DNA from: Methylomonas sp. LW13
GTDB taxonomy: Bacteria > Pseudomonadota > Gammaproteobacteria > Methylococcales > Methylomonadaceae
NCBI RefSeq assembly: GCF_016865255.1
Contig: NZ_CP033381.1
Location: forward strand, 4,092,001 to 4,156,000
Direction: 5' to 3'
Length of the DNA: 64,000 bases
Below are positions 8,679 through 17,462 of this stretch, one piece after another. The position numbers were made by a program, and so were the translations under genes. The notes under the pieces are model-generated. The model was not told where the DNA came from and ran no database searches. It was given only the letters and a program-made list of their open reading frames with translations. The stretch's first letter is position 1. Each line of letters starts with the position of its first letter.

Positions 8679-10258
8679 TAGGCCTCCTCCGCGAGTAATT
8701 CCTGAGTTTCCCGGCGCAGTTCCTGCTCGACACTGACTTTCACCGGGGTGCGAGTCGGGTGCGCAAACCAGACCAACGCCGCCATGCCGACAAACACGCA
8801 ACCGGCCATCCAGAACGCATCGTTCATGGCGTGTAACACCGCATCACGTCCGGCCAGCTTGGCATATTTGGTCAACGCCGCCGGCTCTGCAAATCCCAAG
8901 GCATTTAGCGTTGCCAAGGCAGGATGATCTGACAATTCAAACGCGCCGTGATTTTCGGCAAAGCGGGTCAGATGCTGCGGCGCCCGCCGGTACAGCACGA
9001 TGCCTTGCACGGCAATGCCGATTGCCCCGGCCGCTATCCGCAACAGATTAGCCAATTCCAGCGCCCGCCATTGCCGTTCGGCTGGCAAGCCGTGCAGCAG
9101 CAAAGCGGTCATCGGCACGAAAAAGCTGCCCAGGCAGGCGCCCTCCAGCAACTTCGGCCAGAACAATTGGGCAAACGAGTCCGGATCGTCGAAGCGACTC
9201 AGCCAAAAATAGGTGGCGGCGAATCCGAGCAAATTCGCACTCGCCAACAGCCGGGCATCACAGCGTTTGACGATCTCGTGCAAGACGCTGGCCATCGGCT
9301 TGGCGCAGATAGCCATCGGCAGAAATACCAAACCGGCTTCCCACGACGAATAGCCGAACGCCAGTTGTAACTGTACGATGAGCAAGGACAGCAAGCCTTG
9401 AAAATACAGAAAGCCGGTGAATAAAATGAATACGCCAATGCTGAAATTGCGGTGGGCAAACAGGCGAATATCCAAAAATGGCCGGCGCACGTGCAATTCC
9501 CACACCACCCAATACATCAGCAAAGCGCCTATCAACGCGATTAAGCCTTTGATGTAAGCCGAATTGGTCCAGTCCCAATCGTTGCCCTGGTTCAACAAAG
9601 TCTGCAAAGCAAACACCAGCATTACCGATAAGATAAAACCCACGCTATCGAAGCGCTGCCAGGATCGCCGGTGACCGCGCCGATACAACAGCGCGCCGAC
9701 GATACCGGCAATCGCCAATGCCGCCGGGATGTTGAGCCAAAACAGCCAGCGCCAACCCAAGTTATCGGCTATCCAACCACCCAAAGGCGGGCCAAAAGTG
9801 AACGGCGTCAACGTGAATAGGCTCCAGATACCGATACCTAGCGATTTGCGTCTATCGGGATATTCCTTCAACAACAAGGCCTGACCCAAGGGCAGCGTCA
9901 AGCCGCCGGCAAATCCCAGCACAATGCGGCCAGCCAGATAGCCGTAAAAGGCAGTGCAATAGGCGCAGAGGAAAGAGGCCAAGGCAAACGCCAGGAAAGC
10001 CGCAACGAAGGGCCGGTATTCACCGAAGCGCCGCGCCAACCAGCCGCCCACCGGAAACGCCATCGCCAGCGCTATCATGTAATCAGTCTGGGTCCAGGTC
10101 GCAAAACTGGGCGGCACACCCAAGCCGCCGGCCACTCTGGGCAGCATGGCGATGTACGCGCCGGCATTGAAGATCACCAGCGCATGCCCAAAACCCAGGC
10201 ACAGATTAAACAGCTTAAAACGCCAGCCGCGCAGACGCTTTTGATAGACGAGGCTCAT
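8678..10258 (-). CDS. MFS efflux transporter, DHA2/EmrB-like 14-TM
   Basis: 526 residues with about 14 hydrophobic segments. ATWTQTDYMIALAMAFPVGGWLA-type motif near residues 53-75 and the downstream RRFGEYRPF loop are typical of DHA2 drug:H+ antiporters; AGRIVLGFAGGLTLPLGQALL matches the family's fourth helix and GP-rich antiporter motif C region follows (FTFGPPLGGWIAD). It sits between the lipoprotein gene and the OMF gene, so it is the inner-membrane pump of an EmrAB-TolC-like system. Confidence 0.9.
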   Translation of the reverse strand: MSLVYQKRLRGWRFKLFNLCLGFGHALVIFNAGAYIAMLPRVAGGLGVPPSFATWTQTDYMIALAMAFPVGGWLARRFGEYRPFVAAFLAFALASFLCAYCTAFYGYLAGRIVLGFAGGLTLPLGQALLLKEYPDRRKSLGIGIWSLFTLTPFTFGPPLGGWIADNLGWRWLFWLNIPAALAIAGIVGALLYRRGHRRSWQRFDSVGFILSVMLVFALQTLLNQGNDWDWTNSAYIKGLIALIGALLMYWVVWELHVRRPFLDIRLFAHRNFSIGVFILFTGFLYFQGLLSLLIVQLQLAFGYSSWEAGLVFLPMAICAKPMASVLHEIVKRCDARLLASANLLGFAATYFWLSRFDDPDSFAQLFWPKLLEGACLGSFFVPMTALLLHGLPAERQWRALELANLLRIAAGAIGIAVQGIVLYRRAPQHLTRFAENHGAFELSDHPALATLNALGFAEPAALTKYAKLAGRDAVLHAMNDAFWMAGCVFVGMAALVWFAHPTRTPVKVSVEQELRRETQELLAEEA

Positions 10259-10282
10259 CCGCTTATCGGCCCGGTCAACACG

Positions 10283-11140
10283 CTAAGATTCGTCGGCTTG
10301 AGGGGGTAGGCGCAGACCAATGTCACCCAAACTTTGCCGCAACAGTGGCACCGCCATATCGCTGATCAATCGTTTAAACGCGCCACCGCCATTATCCAGA
10401 GAGGCGAACGCCTGATCGTCAACCCTGAAACTTTCCGATAGTGTCCGAGCGATGACGTGGCGCGAGACGGGATCAATGAGCTTGATCATTAGCTGCAAAG
10501 ACGTTTGCCCTTCAAAAATCCGATACCTGCCGATCCCAACCTCTATCACCGCGTCGTAGCGGCCCATCGCCGCATAATCGACCGGCGTGGTGTTCTGGCC
10601 GTACCAGGCTTGAATGGCCTGATGCCAATGTTGCAAACTGGCATCACCCGCCGCCGGTAATTGATAATACTCGCGGCTCAATTCCCCTTTGCGATTTTCC
10701 GCAGCTAGTAGACCAGGCAGCTTCTGCGCCGCCGCCTTGGCGGGCGTCCAACCCAAATCGGTATTTACAGGACTACCGGCAGCGCTTGGCGCTGCCTTGG
10801 TCATCGCTTCCACATCAGCCGTTCGGCTGTCACTAACCATGCCCGCAATTTCGATACCGCCAGGGATTTGATAAAGCTCAGTAGGCAGCGCATAACCCAA
10901 GGCCATGTTTTCGAAATGTCGATAAGCCGGATCGCGCCGCTCGATCAAATCCGGTATCACTTCCAGCGGCGGCGCTTGCACCGGCACAATCAAAAAACTG
11001 TGCAATCGGTCGATCTGCGACGCGGAGGGCTTAATGCTCTGCGCCGTGCATGCCGCCAGCAAACACGGCAAAGCCAATCCCAGCAGCATGTTTTTGTGGT
11101 TACCCCAAAGCCTGGTAAATAAACATATTGAAGTTTTCAT
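10283..11140 (-). CDS. Putative lipoprotein, first gene of the efflux operon
   Basis: 285 residues from the ATG at 11140, which is preceded by a perfect GGAGGAAATC Shine-Dalgarno; an in-frame start at 11167 lacks one. The N terminus has a lipobox LLAAC with the acylated Cys at 31. The rest includes FLIVPVQAPPLEVIPDLIERR, a motif-poor middle and a C-terminal domain (YDAVIEVGIGRYRIFEGQTS) that resembles periplasmic lipoproteins of unknown role. Cotranscribed with the MFS-OMF-HlyD genes; probably an accessory of that pump. Not recognised beyond this. Confidence 0.65.
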   Translation of the reverse strand: MKTSICLFTRLWGNHKNMLLGLALPCLLAACTAQSIKPSASQIDRLHSFLIVPVQAPPLEVIPDLIERRDPAYRHFENMALGYALPTELYQIPGGIEIAGMVSDSRTADVEAMTKAAPSAAGSPVNTDLGWTPAKAAAQKLPGLLAAENRKGELSREYYQLPAAGDASLQHWHQAIQAWYGQNTTPVDYAAMGRYDAVIEVGIGRYRIFEGQTSLQLMIKLIDPVSRHVIARTLSESFRVDDQAFASLDNGGGAFKRLISDMAVPLLRQSLGDIGLRLPPQADES

Positions 11141-11238
11141 GATTTCCTCCGCACCCAACAATGCCATCGAATCGATACATTACTCAGGAGGTACTATAAA
11201 AACCACGTTGATATAAGACAAGCGATATTTATTGGACT

Positions 11239-11263
11239 TTAATATCGATAAATGCAATATTAA
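11239..11263. promoter_or_regulatory. LysR-type operator (T-N11-A palindrome)
   Basis: TTAATAT at 11239-11245 and ATATTAA at 11257-11263 form a perfect 7-bp inverted repeat around an 11-bp spacer, exactly the T-N11-A LysR box. It lies 4 bp upstream of the LysR start codon in the divergent intergenic region, so it should mediate autoregulation and perhaps control of the efflux operon. Confidence 0.7.
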
Positions 11264-11267
11264 ACTG

Positions 11268-12164
11268 ATGGACATCGACCAAATCAGAACCTTTTTAAGC
11301 GTCGCGGCCAACGGCAGTTTCCTGGAAGCGGCCAATCGTTTGTATGTAACGCAATCGACCGTTAGCACCCGTATCCAGCGCCTGGAAGCTTATTTGGGCG
11401 TGACGCTGTTTGTCCGCAATCGCTCCGGCGCCAGCCTGACTTTGCCGGGCCGGCGTTTTTTACCGCACGCCAAATCCTTGCTATTAACCCTGGAACAAGC
11501 CCGGCACGATATTGGTTTGCCCAGCCGGTTTCGCGGCAGCATCAGCATTGGCGCGCGGATTGCCTTGTGCGAAACCTTGTTGCCGGAATGGATCAGTGAG
11601 ATACGGCAGGCTATGCCCGATATTTCCATCCGTAGCGACATCGGCTTTGAGGAAGACTTGATGCGCAGCTTGGTGGCGGGCGCACTGGATATAGGCTTGA
11701 TGTACACCCCCCAACACAGCCCCAGCCTGCAAATAGAACCTTTGTTCGATGAAACCCTGGTGCTGCTGACCACCGACCCCAGCCAGCCCTGGCCGAACGA
11801 CGATTACATTTATGTCGATTGGGCGCCCGGATTTTATGCTCAGCACAGTAATAGCTACCCCAACCTGGAACGGCCGGCGCAGGTGGTCAATATCGGCTGG
11901 ATGGCGGTACAACTGATTCTGGCGCAAGGCCGCGGCTCCAGCTTCCTGCCGGTACGCCTGGCCGAACCATTGCTACAAGCCGGCAAACTATTTCCGGTCG
12001 CCGACAGCCCGCAATTCAAATTACCGGCCTACATGGTGTCGCAGCGCGATAACGATTCGGCGGTTTTACAGCAGGTGCTGGCGCAGATCCGCATCTTGGC
12101 GGCGCTGGAGCGGCAAAAGGTTTATGTGCTGCCCGATCAATCCAAGGTGGCCGACGCGACATGA
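11268..12164 (+). CDS. LysR-family transcriptional regulator
   Basis: About 298 residues from ATG at 11268 (MDIDQIRTFLSVAANGS); an earlier in-frame start at 11232 would run through the operator. Residues 1-60 hold the winged helix-turn-helix (EAANRLYVTQSTVSTRIQRLE); the rest is the periplasmic-binding-protein-like effector domain (GSISIGARIALCETLLPEW). Divergent from the efflux operon, which is the classical place for its regulator. Its 3' end overlaps the convergent reductase gene by 28 bp. Confidence 0.9.
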   Translation: MDIDQIRTFLSVAANGSFLEAANRLYVTQSTVSTRIQRLEAYLGVTLFVRNRSGASLTLPGRRFLPHAKSLLLTLEQARHDIGLPSRFRGSISIGARIALCETLLPEWISEIRQAMPDISIRSDIGFEEDLMRSLVAGALDIGLMYTPQHSPSLQIEPLFDETLVLLTTDPSQPWPNDDYIYVDWAPGFYAQHSNSYPNLERPAQVVNIGWMAVQLILAQGRGSSFLPVRLAEPLLQAGKLFPVADSPQFKLPAYMVSQRDNDSAVLQQVLAQIRILAALERQKVYVLPDQSKVADAT

Positions 12165-13123
12165 AATGCATCGGCATGGATGTCCTGCAAGGCCGCGCCA
12201 TGCAAAAACGCTTGGCGTTTGGTCTGATGCACCATGTCCGGATGGCCGCATAAATACAGCCGCCAACCTTTCAGACTAGGCAAACTCGCCATCGCCACGT
12301 CGTTGGCCCGGCCCCTGGCCACGCCATCAGGCGCATCGCCGCGCGAGATACAGGCGGTGTAATGGAAATTTGAGTATTGGTCGGCAAGCGCCTGCATTTC
12401 CTCGATCCAATACAAACCATCCATCTCGCGGCTGCCATGGAATAGATGAATATCGCCACTGTGGCCGTGGTGCAAAGCCTCACTGACTATGCCCGCCAAC
12501 GGCGCCAAACCACTGCCGGTGCCAATCAGCAACAGATTTTTTTCCGGGGTAGTCGGCAGGTAATAACACAGCCCCTGCGGATCGGATACCTCGAGTTTGT
12601 CGCCTACCTGAAGTTCCCGGTGCGCCCATTCGCTGAAGCGGCCGCCGGCCAAGCGGCGGATATGAAAACTTAATTTGTTGGCATGCAAGCGATTGTTGGC
12701 AATCGAATAACTACGGGTCAATCCGTCGGCGCGTTTCAGATTCACGAACTGGCCGGCGTAATAATCCATGGTTTCCCGGCACCGCAAAGTGAGTTGCAGC
12801 GTCTCCGCATTCAACAAACTTTTTTCAATTACCGTCGCTTCGGTGAAAAAATCGGCGGGCGGATTAATGCTGATAGACATATCCTGCTGCGGATAACACA
12901 GGCAGGCCAGGAAATGATTTTGATGCCGCAACACTTCTTTTAAACCGTCTTGCGCCGCCGGCGGCGGCGGGCCCTGCAAGCTGCGCACCATACAGCTTTG
13001 ACAAGCGCCCTGCCGACAACCGTAGGGGATGTCGATGTTTTCGCGCAGACAGGCGTCCAGCACGGTTTCGCCAGACTCGCAAACAATTTCGCGGTCGTTC
13101 ACGCTGAGTTTATGCAAGCTCAT
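12137..13123 (-). CDS. [2Fe-2S] ferredoxin / FAD-NAD(P)H reductase fusion
   Basis: 328 residues. Residues 1-90 are a plant-type ferredoxin domain with cluster ligands Cys36, Cys41, Cys44 and Cys74 (YGCRQGACQSCMV ... FLACLCY). Residues about 95-190 form the FAD barrel with RSYSIANN; the NAD(P) domain follows (LLLIGTGSGLAPLAGIVSEA and YLCGHPDMV). It moves electrons from NAD(P)H to an acceptor. It lies 15 bp downstream of the truncated haemoglobin gene on the same strand, so it plausibly reduces that haem protein, making a two-gene equivalent of a flavohaemoglobin (inference). Other oxygenase partners are possible. Confidence 0.85.
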   Translation of the reverse strand: MSLHKLSVNDREIVCESGETVLDACLRENIDIPYGCRQGACQSCMVRSLQGPPPPAAQDGLKEVLRHQNHFLACLCYPQQDMSISINPPADFFTEATVIEKSLLNAETLQLTLRCRETMDYYAGQFVNLKRADGLTRSYSIANNRLHANKLSFHIRRLAGGRFSEWAHRELQVGDKLEVSDPQGLCYYLPTTPEKNLLLIGTGSGLAPLAGIVSEALHHGHSGDIHLFHGSREMDGLYWIEEMQALADQYSNFHYTACISRGDAPDGVARGRANDVAMASLPSLKGWRLYLCGHPDMVHQTKRQAFLHGAALQDIHADAFHVASATLD

Positions 13124-13138
13124 CCCCTACTCCGGCGC

Positions 13139-13519
13139 CTAGCGGTCCAACACGTCGTTACGGGTGCTTTCAGCAATCGCCGCGACTTGATTGATCAGCT
13201 CTTGCGGCACGTTCAGCTCTTGCAAGGTAGCCGCCAGATTCTCGACCACCGCATCAAAATGTGAATCATCCAAACCCAGTTTTTTAACCAGATGCGCATG
13301 CGCTTGACGCATATCGGCGCCGGAATAGTTGTTCGGACCGCCGAAGGCCATGGTCAAAAAGGATTTTTGTTTGGCTGCCTGTTTGTCCATATCGGTGTTA
13401 TCGAAAAAGCGGTTGATGCGGTGATCGCTCAAGACTTTGCGATAAAAAATATCGACAGCCGCGTTAACGGCCGCTTCGCCACCCAATTGTTCGTAAAGAG
13501 TTGCCTTGGTTTCGCTCAT
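13139..13519 (-). CDS. Group I truncated haemoglobin
   Basis: 126 residues from ATG at 13519 (MSETKATLYEQLGGEAAV), preceded by an AAAGG site; an upstream start at 13573 would add a non-family tail. Typical TrHbN blocks: LYEQLGG, FYRKVLSDHRINRFF (B10 Tyr), KQKSFLTMAFGGPNNYSG, and MRQAHAHLV with the proximal His. It should bind haem, O2 and NO in the cytoplasm. Pairing with the reductase suggests NO or O2 chemistry. The divergent Cys-rich regulator and shared palindrome suggest regulated expression. Confidence 0.9.
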   Translation of the reverse strand: MSETKATLYEQLGGEAAVNAAVDIFYRKVLSDHRINRFFDNTDMDKQAAKQKSFLTMAFGGPNNYSGADMRQAHAHLVKKLGLDDSHFDAVVENLAATLQELNVPQELINQVAAIAESTRNDVLDR

Positions 13520-13587
13520 GTTGGTCTGCCTTTCGTTGCAAATAAAAAAATGCGGCTGTTTAAAGCCAGGCACAGAGTAAGCGAATA

Positions 13588-13625
13588 AAATTACTTTTGC
13601 AATATTTTTATTATAAAAGTAATTT
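13588..13625. promoter_or_regulatory. 11-bp perfect inverted repeat, candidate operator
   Basis: AAATTACTTTT at 13588-13598 and AAAAGTAATTT at 13615-13625 are exact reverse complements separated by 16 bp. The repeat lies between the divergent haemoglobin and regulator genes, in an AT-rich stretch suitable for both promoters. It is the most likely binding site for the adjacent regulator. Confidence 0.6.
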
Positions 13626-13678
13626 ATATGTCAAAAATAGACTTACAGCGCTTTGCGTGATAGCTGATCCGGCGTAGA

Positions 13679-14347
13679 ATGCCGCATCACTTATTTCCGA
13701 CCACCCCACACGCCATGGTCAAACTTACCGGCTCGCGCCAAGAGCAAATCTTAAAATTGCTGCTATCCACCACGTCCGGCATGAGCATCGACGAGCTGGC
13801 CGCACAGCTGGAGATTTCCAGAAACGCCGTCAAGCAACACCTCACCGGCCTGGAAAAAGATCAGCTGGTTCAGGAAGCGGCACTGAACAGCACCGGCGGC
13901 CGGCCTTCGCGCAATTACACGCTGACCGAACAAGGCCGCAACCGCCTGCCCAAGCAATATCCCTGGTTTTGTAATTTGTTGCTGGGCGAGCTAAAAACCG
14001 AACTGGGCGAAACGGCCTTAAGGCAAATGCTGTGGCGCATGGGCGTTAACCTGGCACAGTCGCTGGCCCCGCAGTTTAGCGGTAAGGACCCGGCACAAAA
14101 GCAAAGCGCGCTGCTGGAATTGATGCAATCGCTGGGTTATCACGCCGAAATGGACGCCGAACAAACACAGCCGACCATTAAAGCCGTTAACTGTGTTTAT
14201 CACGATTTAGCTCAGCAACACCCGGAATTGTGCGAATTTGACCGCGCGCTGATTACCACCTTATTGGATAGGCCCGTCGAACAAACCGCGTGCATGGCCT
14301 TACAGGATTGCGCCTGCAAATTCAAAATCTGCAATACCAGCGCTTAG
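13679..14347 (+). CDS. HTH regulator with C-terminal Cys cluster (COG2345/SufR-like)
   Basis: 222 residues. Residues about 15-80 form an ArsR/DeoR-type winged helix (MSIDELAAQLEISRNAVKQHLTGLEKD) with a GGRPSRNYTLTEQGR wing. The C-terminal region has several Cys residues (VNCVYHDLAQQHPELCEF, then CMALQDCACKFKIC) as in SufR-like iron-sulfur sensing regulators. Family knowledge suggests an Fe-S cluster that responds to redox, NO or iron. Divergent from the haemoglobin-reductase pair and next to the inverted repeat at 13588-13625. Start may instead be the ATG at 13715. Confidence 0.75.
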   Translation: MPHHLFPTTPHAMVKLTGSRQEQILKLLLSTTSGMSIDELAAQLEISRNAVKQHLTGLEKDQLVQEAALNSTGGRPSRNYTLTEQGRNRLPKQYPWFCNLLLGELKTELGETALRQMLWRMGVNLAQSLAPQFSGKDPAQKQSALLELMQSLGYHAEMDAEQTQPTIKAVNCVYHDLAQQHPELCEFDRALITTLLDRPVEQTACMALQDCACKFKICNTSA

Positions 14348-14490
14348 GCCAACTTTCCAACTATTCCAAACAGTTGCCAAAATTTCCAGCTTTGGGCTTA
14401 AGCGCCTTAGCACAATACGCGGGTTTTTCTACGCGGCGGCTCTCGGTGTTACAATGGCCCTTTCCAGAATGACTATTTTGAATTGCGATC

Positions 14491-15654
14491 ATGAGCCAAC
14501 CTTACCGTAGGACACTCAGCCTGTTTAGCGGGCTGCTGTTATTGTTAACCGCCTTCTCGCTGCAAGCCGCCAGCCCGATTTTCACCCCCGCCGCTCCCAG
14601 CGTCGCGGCCTCCAGTTACTTTTTGATGGACTTCGACAGCGGCCGGGTATTGGCCGAAAAAGACGCCGACAAGCGCGTATCTCCCGCCAGCTTGACCAAA
14701 ATCATGACCGCCTACGTGGTGTTCCGCGAGCTGAAAGCTGGGCATTTGACGCTGGACGAGAAAGTCACGATCAGCCAGAACGCCTGGGAAACCGGCGGCT
14801 CAAAAATGTTCGTTGAGGTAAACAAACAAGTGGCAGTCGAAGACTTGTTGCAAGGCATGATCATTCAATCGGGCAACGATGCCAGCGTCGCCTTGGCTGA
14901 ACACGTCGCCGGTAGCGAACAAACCTTCGCGACGATGATGAACGAACAAGCCAGCCGCTTGGGCATGGCCAACAGCAATTTCGAAAACGCCACCGGCCTG
15001 CCCAGCCCCAACCATTACAGCTCGGCACATGACCTGGCGACCTTAGCCCGCGCGGTGATCAAAGAGTTCCCGGAATACTATCGCTGGGACAAGCAAAAAG
15101 AATTTACCTACAACGGCATCACCCAACAAAACCGCAACCTGTTGCTGTGGCGCGATCCTTCCGTTGACGGTTTGAAAACCGGTTTTACCGACGATGCCGG
15201 CTATTGCATGGTGGCTTCCGCCAAACGCGAAGATATGCGTTTGATTTCGGTGGTCATGGGTACAGCCAGCGCCGGCGCGCGTTCCAACGAGAGCCAATCG
15301 CTGCTGAATTACGGTTTCCGCTTCTTCGAAACCCATCGTCTGTACGAAGGCAATAAACCCTTGGGCGACGCGCGGGTTAGAAAAGGCGTAACCTCCAAAG
15401 TCGCGGTTGGTTTGCCGGAAGACCTGTACGTCACCGCCCCACGTAAACACTTTAACGAGTTAAAAGCCGAAACGCAGATCGACAAAGGCGTATTCGCGCC
15501 GCTGAACAAGGGCGACACGGTCGGCAACCTGAACATTTCGTTGGCCGGCGAATCCATCCTCAGCAAACCGCTGGTGGCTTTGGATGCTGTCGCCGAGGGC
15601 GGCATTTTCCGCCGTCTCTACGACGCAGCCATTGGCTTACTGGAAAAAGAATGA
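14491..15654 (+). CDS. dacA: D-alanyl-D-alanine carboxypeptidase (PBP5/6 family)
   Basis: 387 residues with a signal peptide (cleavage near AAS at 26-28). The three penicillin-binding motifs are present: SLTK with nucleophile Ser67 and Lys70, SGN at 127-129, and KTG at 229-231. The C-terminal beta domain ends in an amphipathic helix (FRRLYDAAIGLLEKE) that would anchor the protein to the inner membrane. It trims the terminal D-Ala from peptidoglycan stem peptides in the periplasm. The stop overlaps the start of the aminotransferase gene (ATGA). Confidence 0.95.
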   Translation: MSQPYRRTLSLFSGLLLLLTAFSLQAASPIFTPAAPSVAASSYFLMDFDSGRVLAEKDADKRVSPASLTKIMTAYVVFRELKAGHLTLDEKVTISQNAWETGGSKMFVEVNKQVAVEDLLQGMIIQSGNDASVALAEHVAGSEQTFATMMNEQASRLGMANSNFENATGLPSPNHYSSAHDLATLARAVIKEFPEYYRWDKQKEFTYNGITQQNRNLLLWRDPSVDGLKTGFTDDAGYCMVASAKREDMRLISVVMGTASAGARSNESQSLLNYGFRFFETHRLYEGNKPLGDARVRKGVTSKVAVGLPEDLYVTAPRKHFNELKAETQIDKGVFAPLNKGDTVGNLNISLAGESILSKPLVALDAVAEGGIFRRLYDAAIGLLEKE

Positions 15655-16490
15655 CCGAGCAAGTCTATCTGAACGGCGCTTATCTGCCATTAGCCGACGC
15701 CAAAGTGTCGGTGCTGGATCGCGGTTTTTTATTCGGCGATGGCGTCTACGAAGTGATTCCGGCTTATAACGGCCGGCTGTTCAGACTGGAAGACCATATC
15801 GCCCGGCTCAACAACAGCCTGAACGGCATCCGTTTACCGTTGCCTCACAGCGTCGCGGACTGGGAAGCGATTTTCCGGCCGCTGCTGGCAGATGACCGCG
15901 ATCAATACATTTACCTGCAAGTCACCCGCGGCTATGCGCCGAAACGCGATCACGGTTTCCCCGAACAAATCGTACCGACCATATTTGCAATGTCTGCGGA
16001 CATCAAGCCGTTCGCCGGCCGAGTCGACGGCATCAAGGCGATTACGCTGGACGACATCCGTTGGCAGCTCTGCAACATCAAAGCCATTACATTGCTGGGC
16101 AACATTCTGCTTAGGCAGGAGGCGCTGGATCAAGGCTGCGCGGAAGCGATACTGGTACGCAATGGTTACGTCGTGGAAGGCGCGGCCAGCAATCTGTTTG
16201 CGGTGCTGGACGGCGAATTGATCACGCCGCCGAAAAGCCATGAAATCCTGCCCGGCATTACCCGCGACGTGATTCTTGAATTGGCGGCCGCGCACAACAT
16301 CCCTTATCAAGAAGACATCATTGCACTGGAAGCGCTAAACAACGCCAGCGAAATCTGGGTCGCCAGTTCCACCCGCGAGATCGTGCCGGTGATCGAACTG
16401 GACGGCCAGCAAGTCGGTGACGGCAAGCCCGGCCCCATCTGGAAACACATGGACGACTTATTGCAAGCCTACAAAAAATCACTGTCATGA
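15651..16490 (+). CDS. dat: D-amino-acid aminotransferase (class IV PLP)
   Basis: 279 residues. VLDRGFLFGDGVYEVIP (residues about 24-40), the class-IV LCNIKAITLLGNILL block with the PLP Lys, and EGAASNLFAVLDG are all present. It interconverts D-Ala and D-Glu from keto acids, fitting peptidoglycan metabolism next to dacA. Coupled on both sides by ATGA overlaps (dacA upstream, ybeD downstream). Confidence 0.9.
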   Translation: MTEQVYLNGAYLPLADAKVSVLDRGFLFGDGVYEVIPAYNGRLFRLEDHIARLNNSLNGIRLPLPHSVADWEAIFRPLLADDRDQYIYLQVTRGYAPKRDHGFPEQIVPTIFAMSADIKPFAGRVDGIKAITLDDIRWQLCNIKAITLLGNILLRQEALDQGCAEAILVRNGYVVEGAASNLFAVLDGELITPPKSHEILPGITRDVILELAAAHNIPYQEDIIALEALNNASEIWVASSTREIVPVIELDGQQVGDGKPGPIWKHMDDLLQAYKKSLS

Positions 16491-16753
16491 GCGAAACCGA
16501 AAGCTTACTGGAATTTCCCTGCCAATTCCCTATCAAGGTGATGGGCAAGCATCGCGACGATTTTGACGCCATCGTCGTGGAAATCGTCCGCCGCCATGTC
16601 CCGGACATCCTGGAAGGCGCGGTCACCACCCGGCCCAGCAAAGGCGGCAATTATCTGGCGGTAACGGTCATGATCGAAGCCCATAGCCGCGAACAGCTGG
16701 ACGCCATCTACCTGGGCTTGACGGCCTGCCCAGATGTATTGATGGCGCTGTAA
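16487..16753 (+). CDS. ybeD: YbeD/DUF493 family protein
   Basis: 88 residues, full length for the family. LLEFPCQFPIKVMGKHRDDF at the start and PSKGGNYLAVTVMIEAHS in the middle match YbeD, an ACT-like small protein. It sits in its conserved place between the transaminase and lipB, starting within the ATGA of the previous gene. Suggested but unproven link to lipoate metabolism. Confidence 0.9.
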   Translation: MSETESLLEFPCQFPIKVMGKHRDDFDAIVVEIVRRHVPDILEGAVTTRPSKGGNYLAVTVMIEAHSREQLDAIYLGLTACPDVLMAL

Positions 16754-16762
16754 GCCGGACTG

Positions 16763-17383
16763 ATGCCCAGTAAGGCGACCACCGTCCTCCGCGATCTGGG
16801 GACGCAAGACTATCTCGGCGTCTGGCAGGCCATGCAGCAATTCACTACCGAACGCGATGACAACACTGCTAATCAAATCTGGATCGTCGAGCATCCGCCG
16901 GTTTATACGCTGGGTTTAAACGGCAAGCGCGAACATTTTCTTAAAGCCAACAACATCGAAATTGTCGAAAGCGACCGCGGCGGCCAAGTGACCTATCACG
17001 GCCCCGGCCAATTAGTGATTTATCTGTTGGCCGATTTACGCCGCCTGAACAAAGGCCCGCGGCAGATGGTGACCATCCTGGAAAACGCGGTGATAAACAC
17101 CTTGCGGCAATACGGCATCGCCGCCCAAGCCGAGCCCAAGGCACCGGGCGTCTACGTCAATCAGCAAAAAATTGCTTCGCTGGGTCTGCGTATCAAGCGC
17201 GGTTGCTGTTACCATGGCCTGAGCATCAATAACGATATGGATTTGGCGCCGTTTGCAGACATCAATCCCTGCGGCTATGCCGGCTTGCAAGTCACGCAAC
17301 TGGCCGATTTGGGGGTTAAGATCACTAATCAGGAACTCGCGGTGCCGGTTGTGCATCAGTTACTGCAAGCAATAGAAATCTGA
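16763..17383 (+). CDS. lipB: Octanoyltransferase LipB
   Basis: 206 residues. WIVEHPPVYTLGLNGKREH, SDRGGQVTYHGPGQLVIYLL, KIASLGLRIKRGCCYHGLS (catalytic Lys) and NPCGYAGLQVTQ (catalytic Cys) are hallmark motifs. It moves the octanoyl group from acyl carrier protein to lipoyl domains. Begins 10 bp after ybeD and precedes lipA in the conserved order. Confidence 0.97.
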   Translation: MPSKATTVLRDLGTQDYLGVWQAMQQFTTERDDNTANQIWIVEHPPVYTLGLNGKREHFLKANNIEIVESDRGGQVTYHGPGQLVIYLLADLRRLNKGPRQMVTILENAVINTLRQYGIAAQAEPKAPGVYVNQQKIASLGLRIKRGCCYHGLSINNDMDLAPFADINPCGYAGLQVTQLADLGVKITNQELAVPVVHQLLQAIEI

Positions 17384-17462
17384 AATAAGCAAACTCGACG
17401 AGCTTCGCTAAAAAGCAAAGCTTGCAGAGACTCAAAAATCAACCCAAGTGCCCGGTGGCAAT

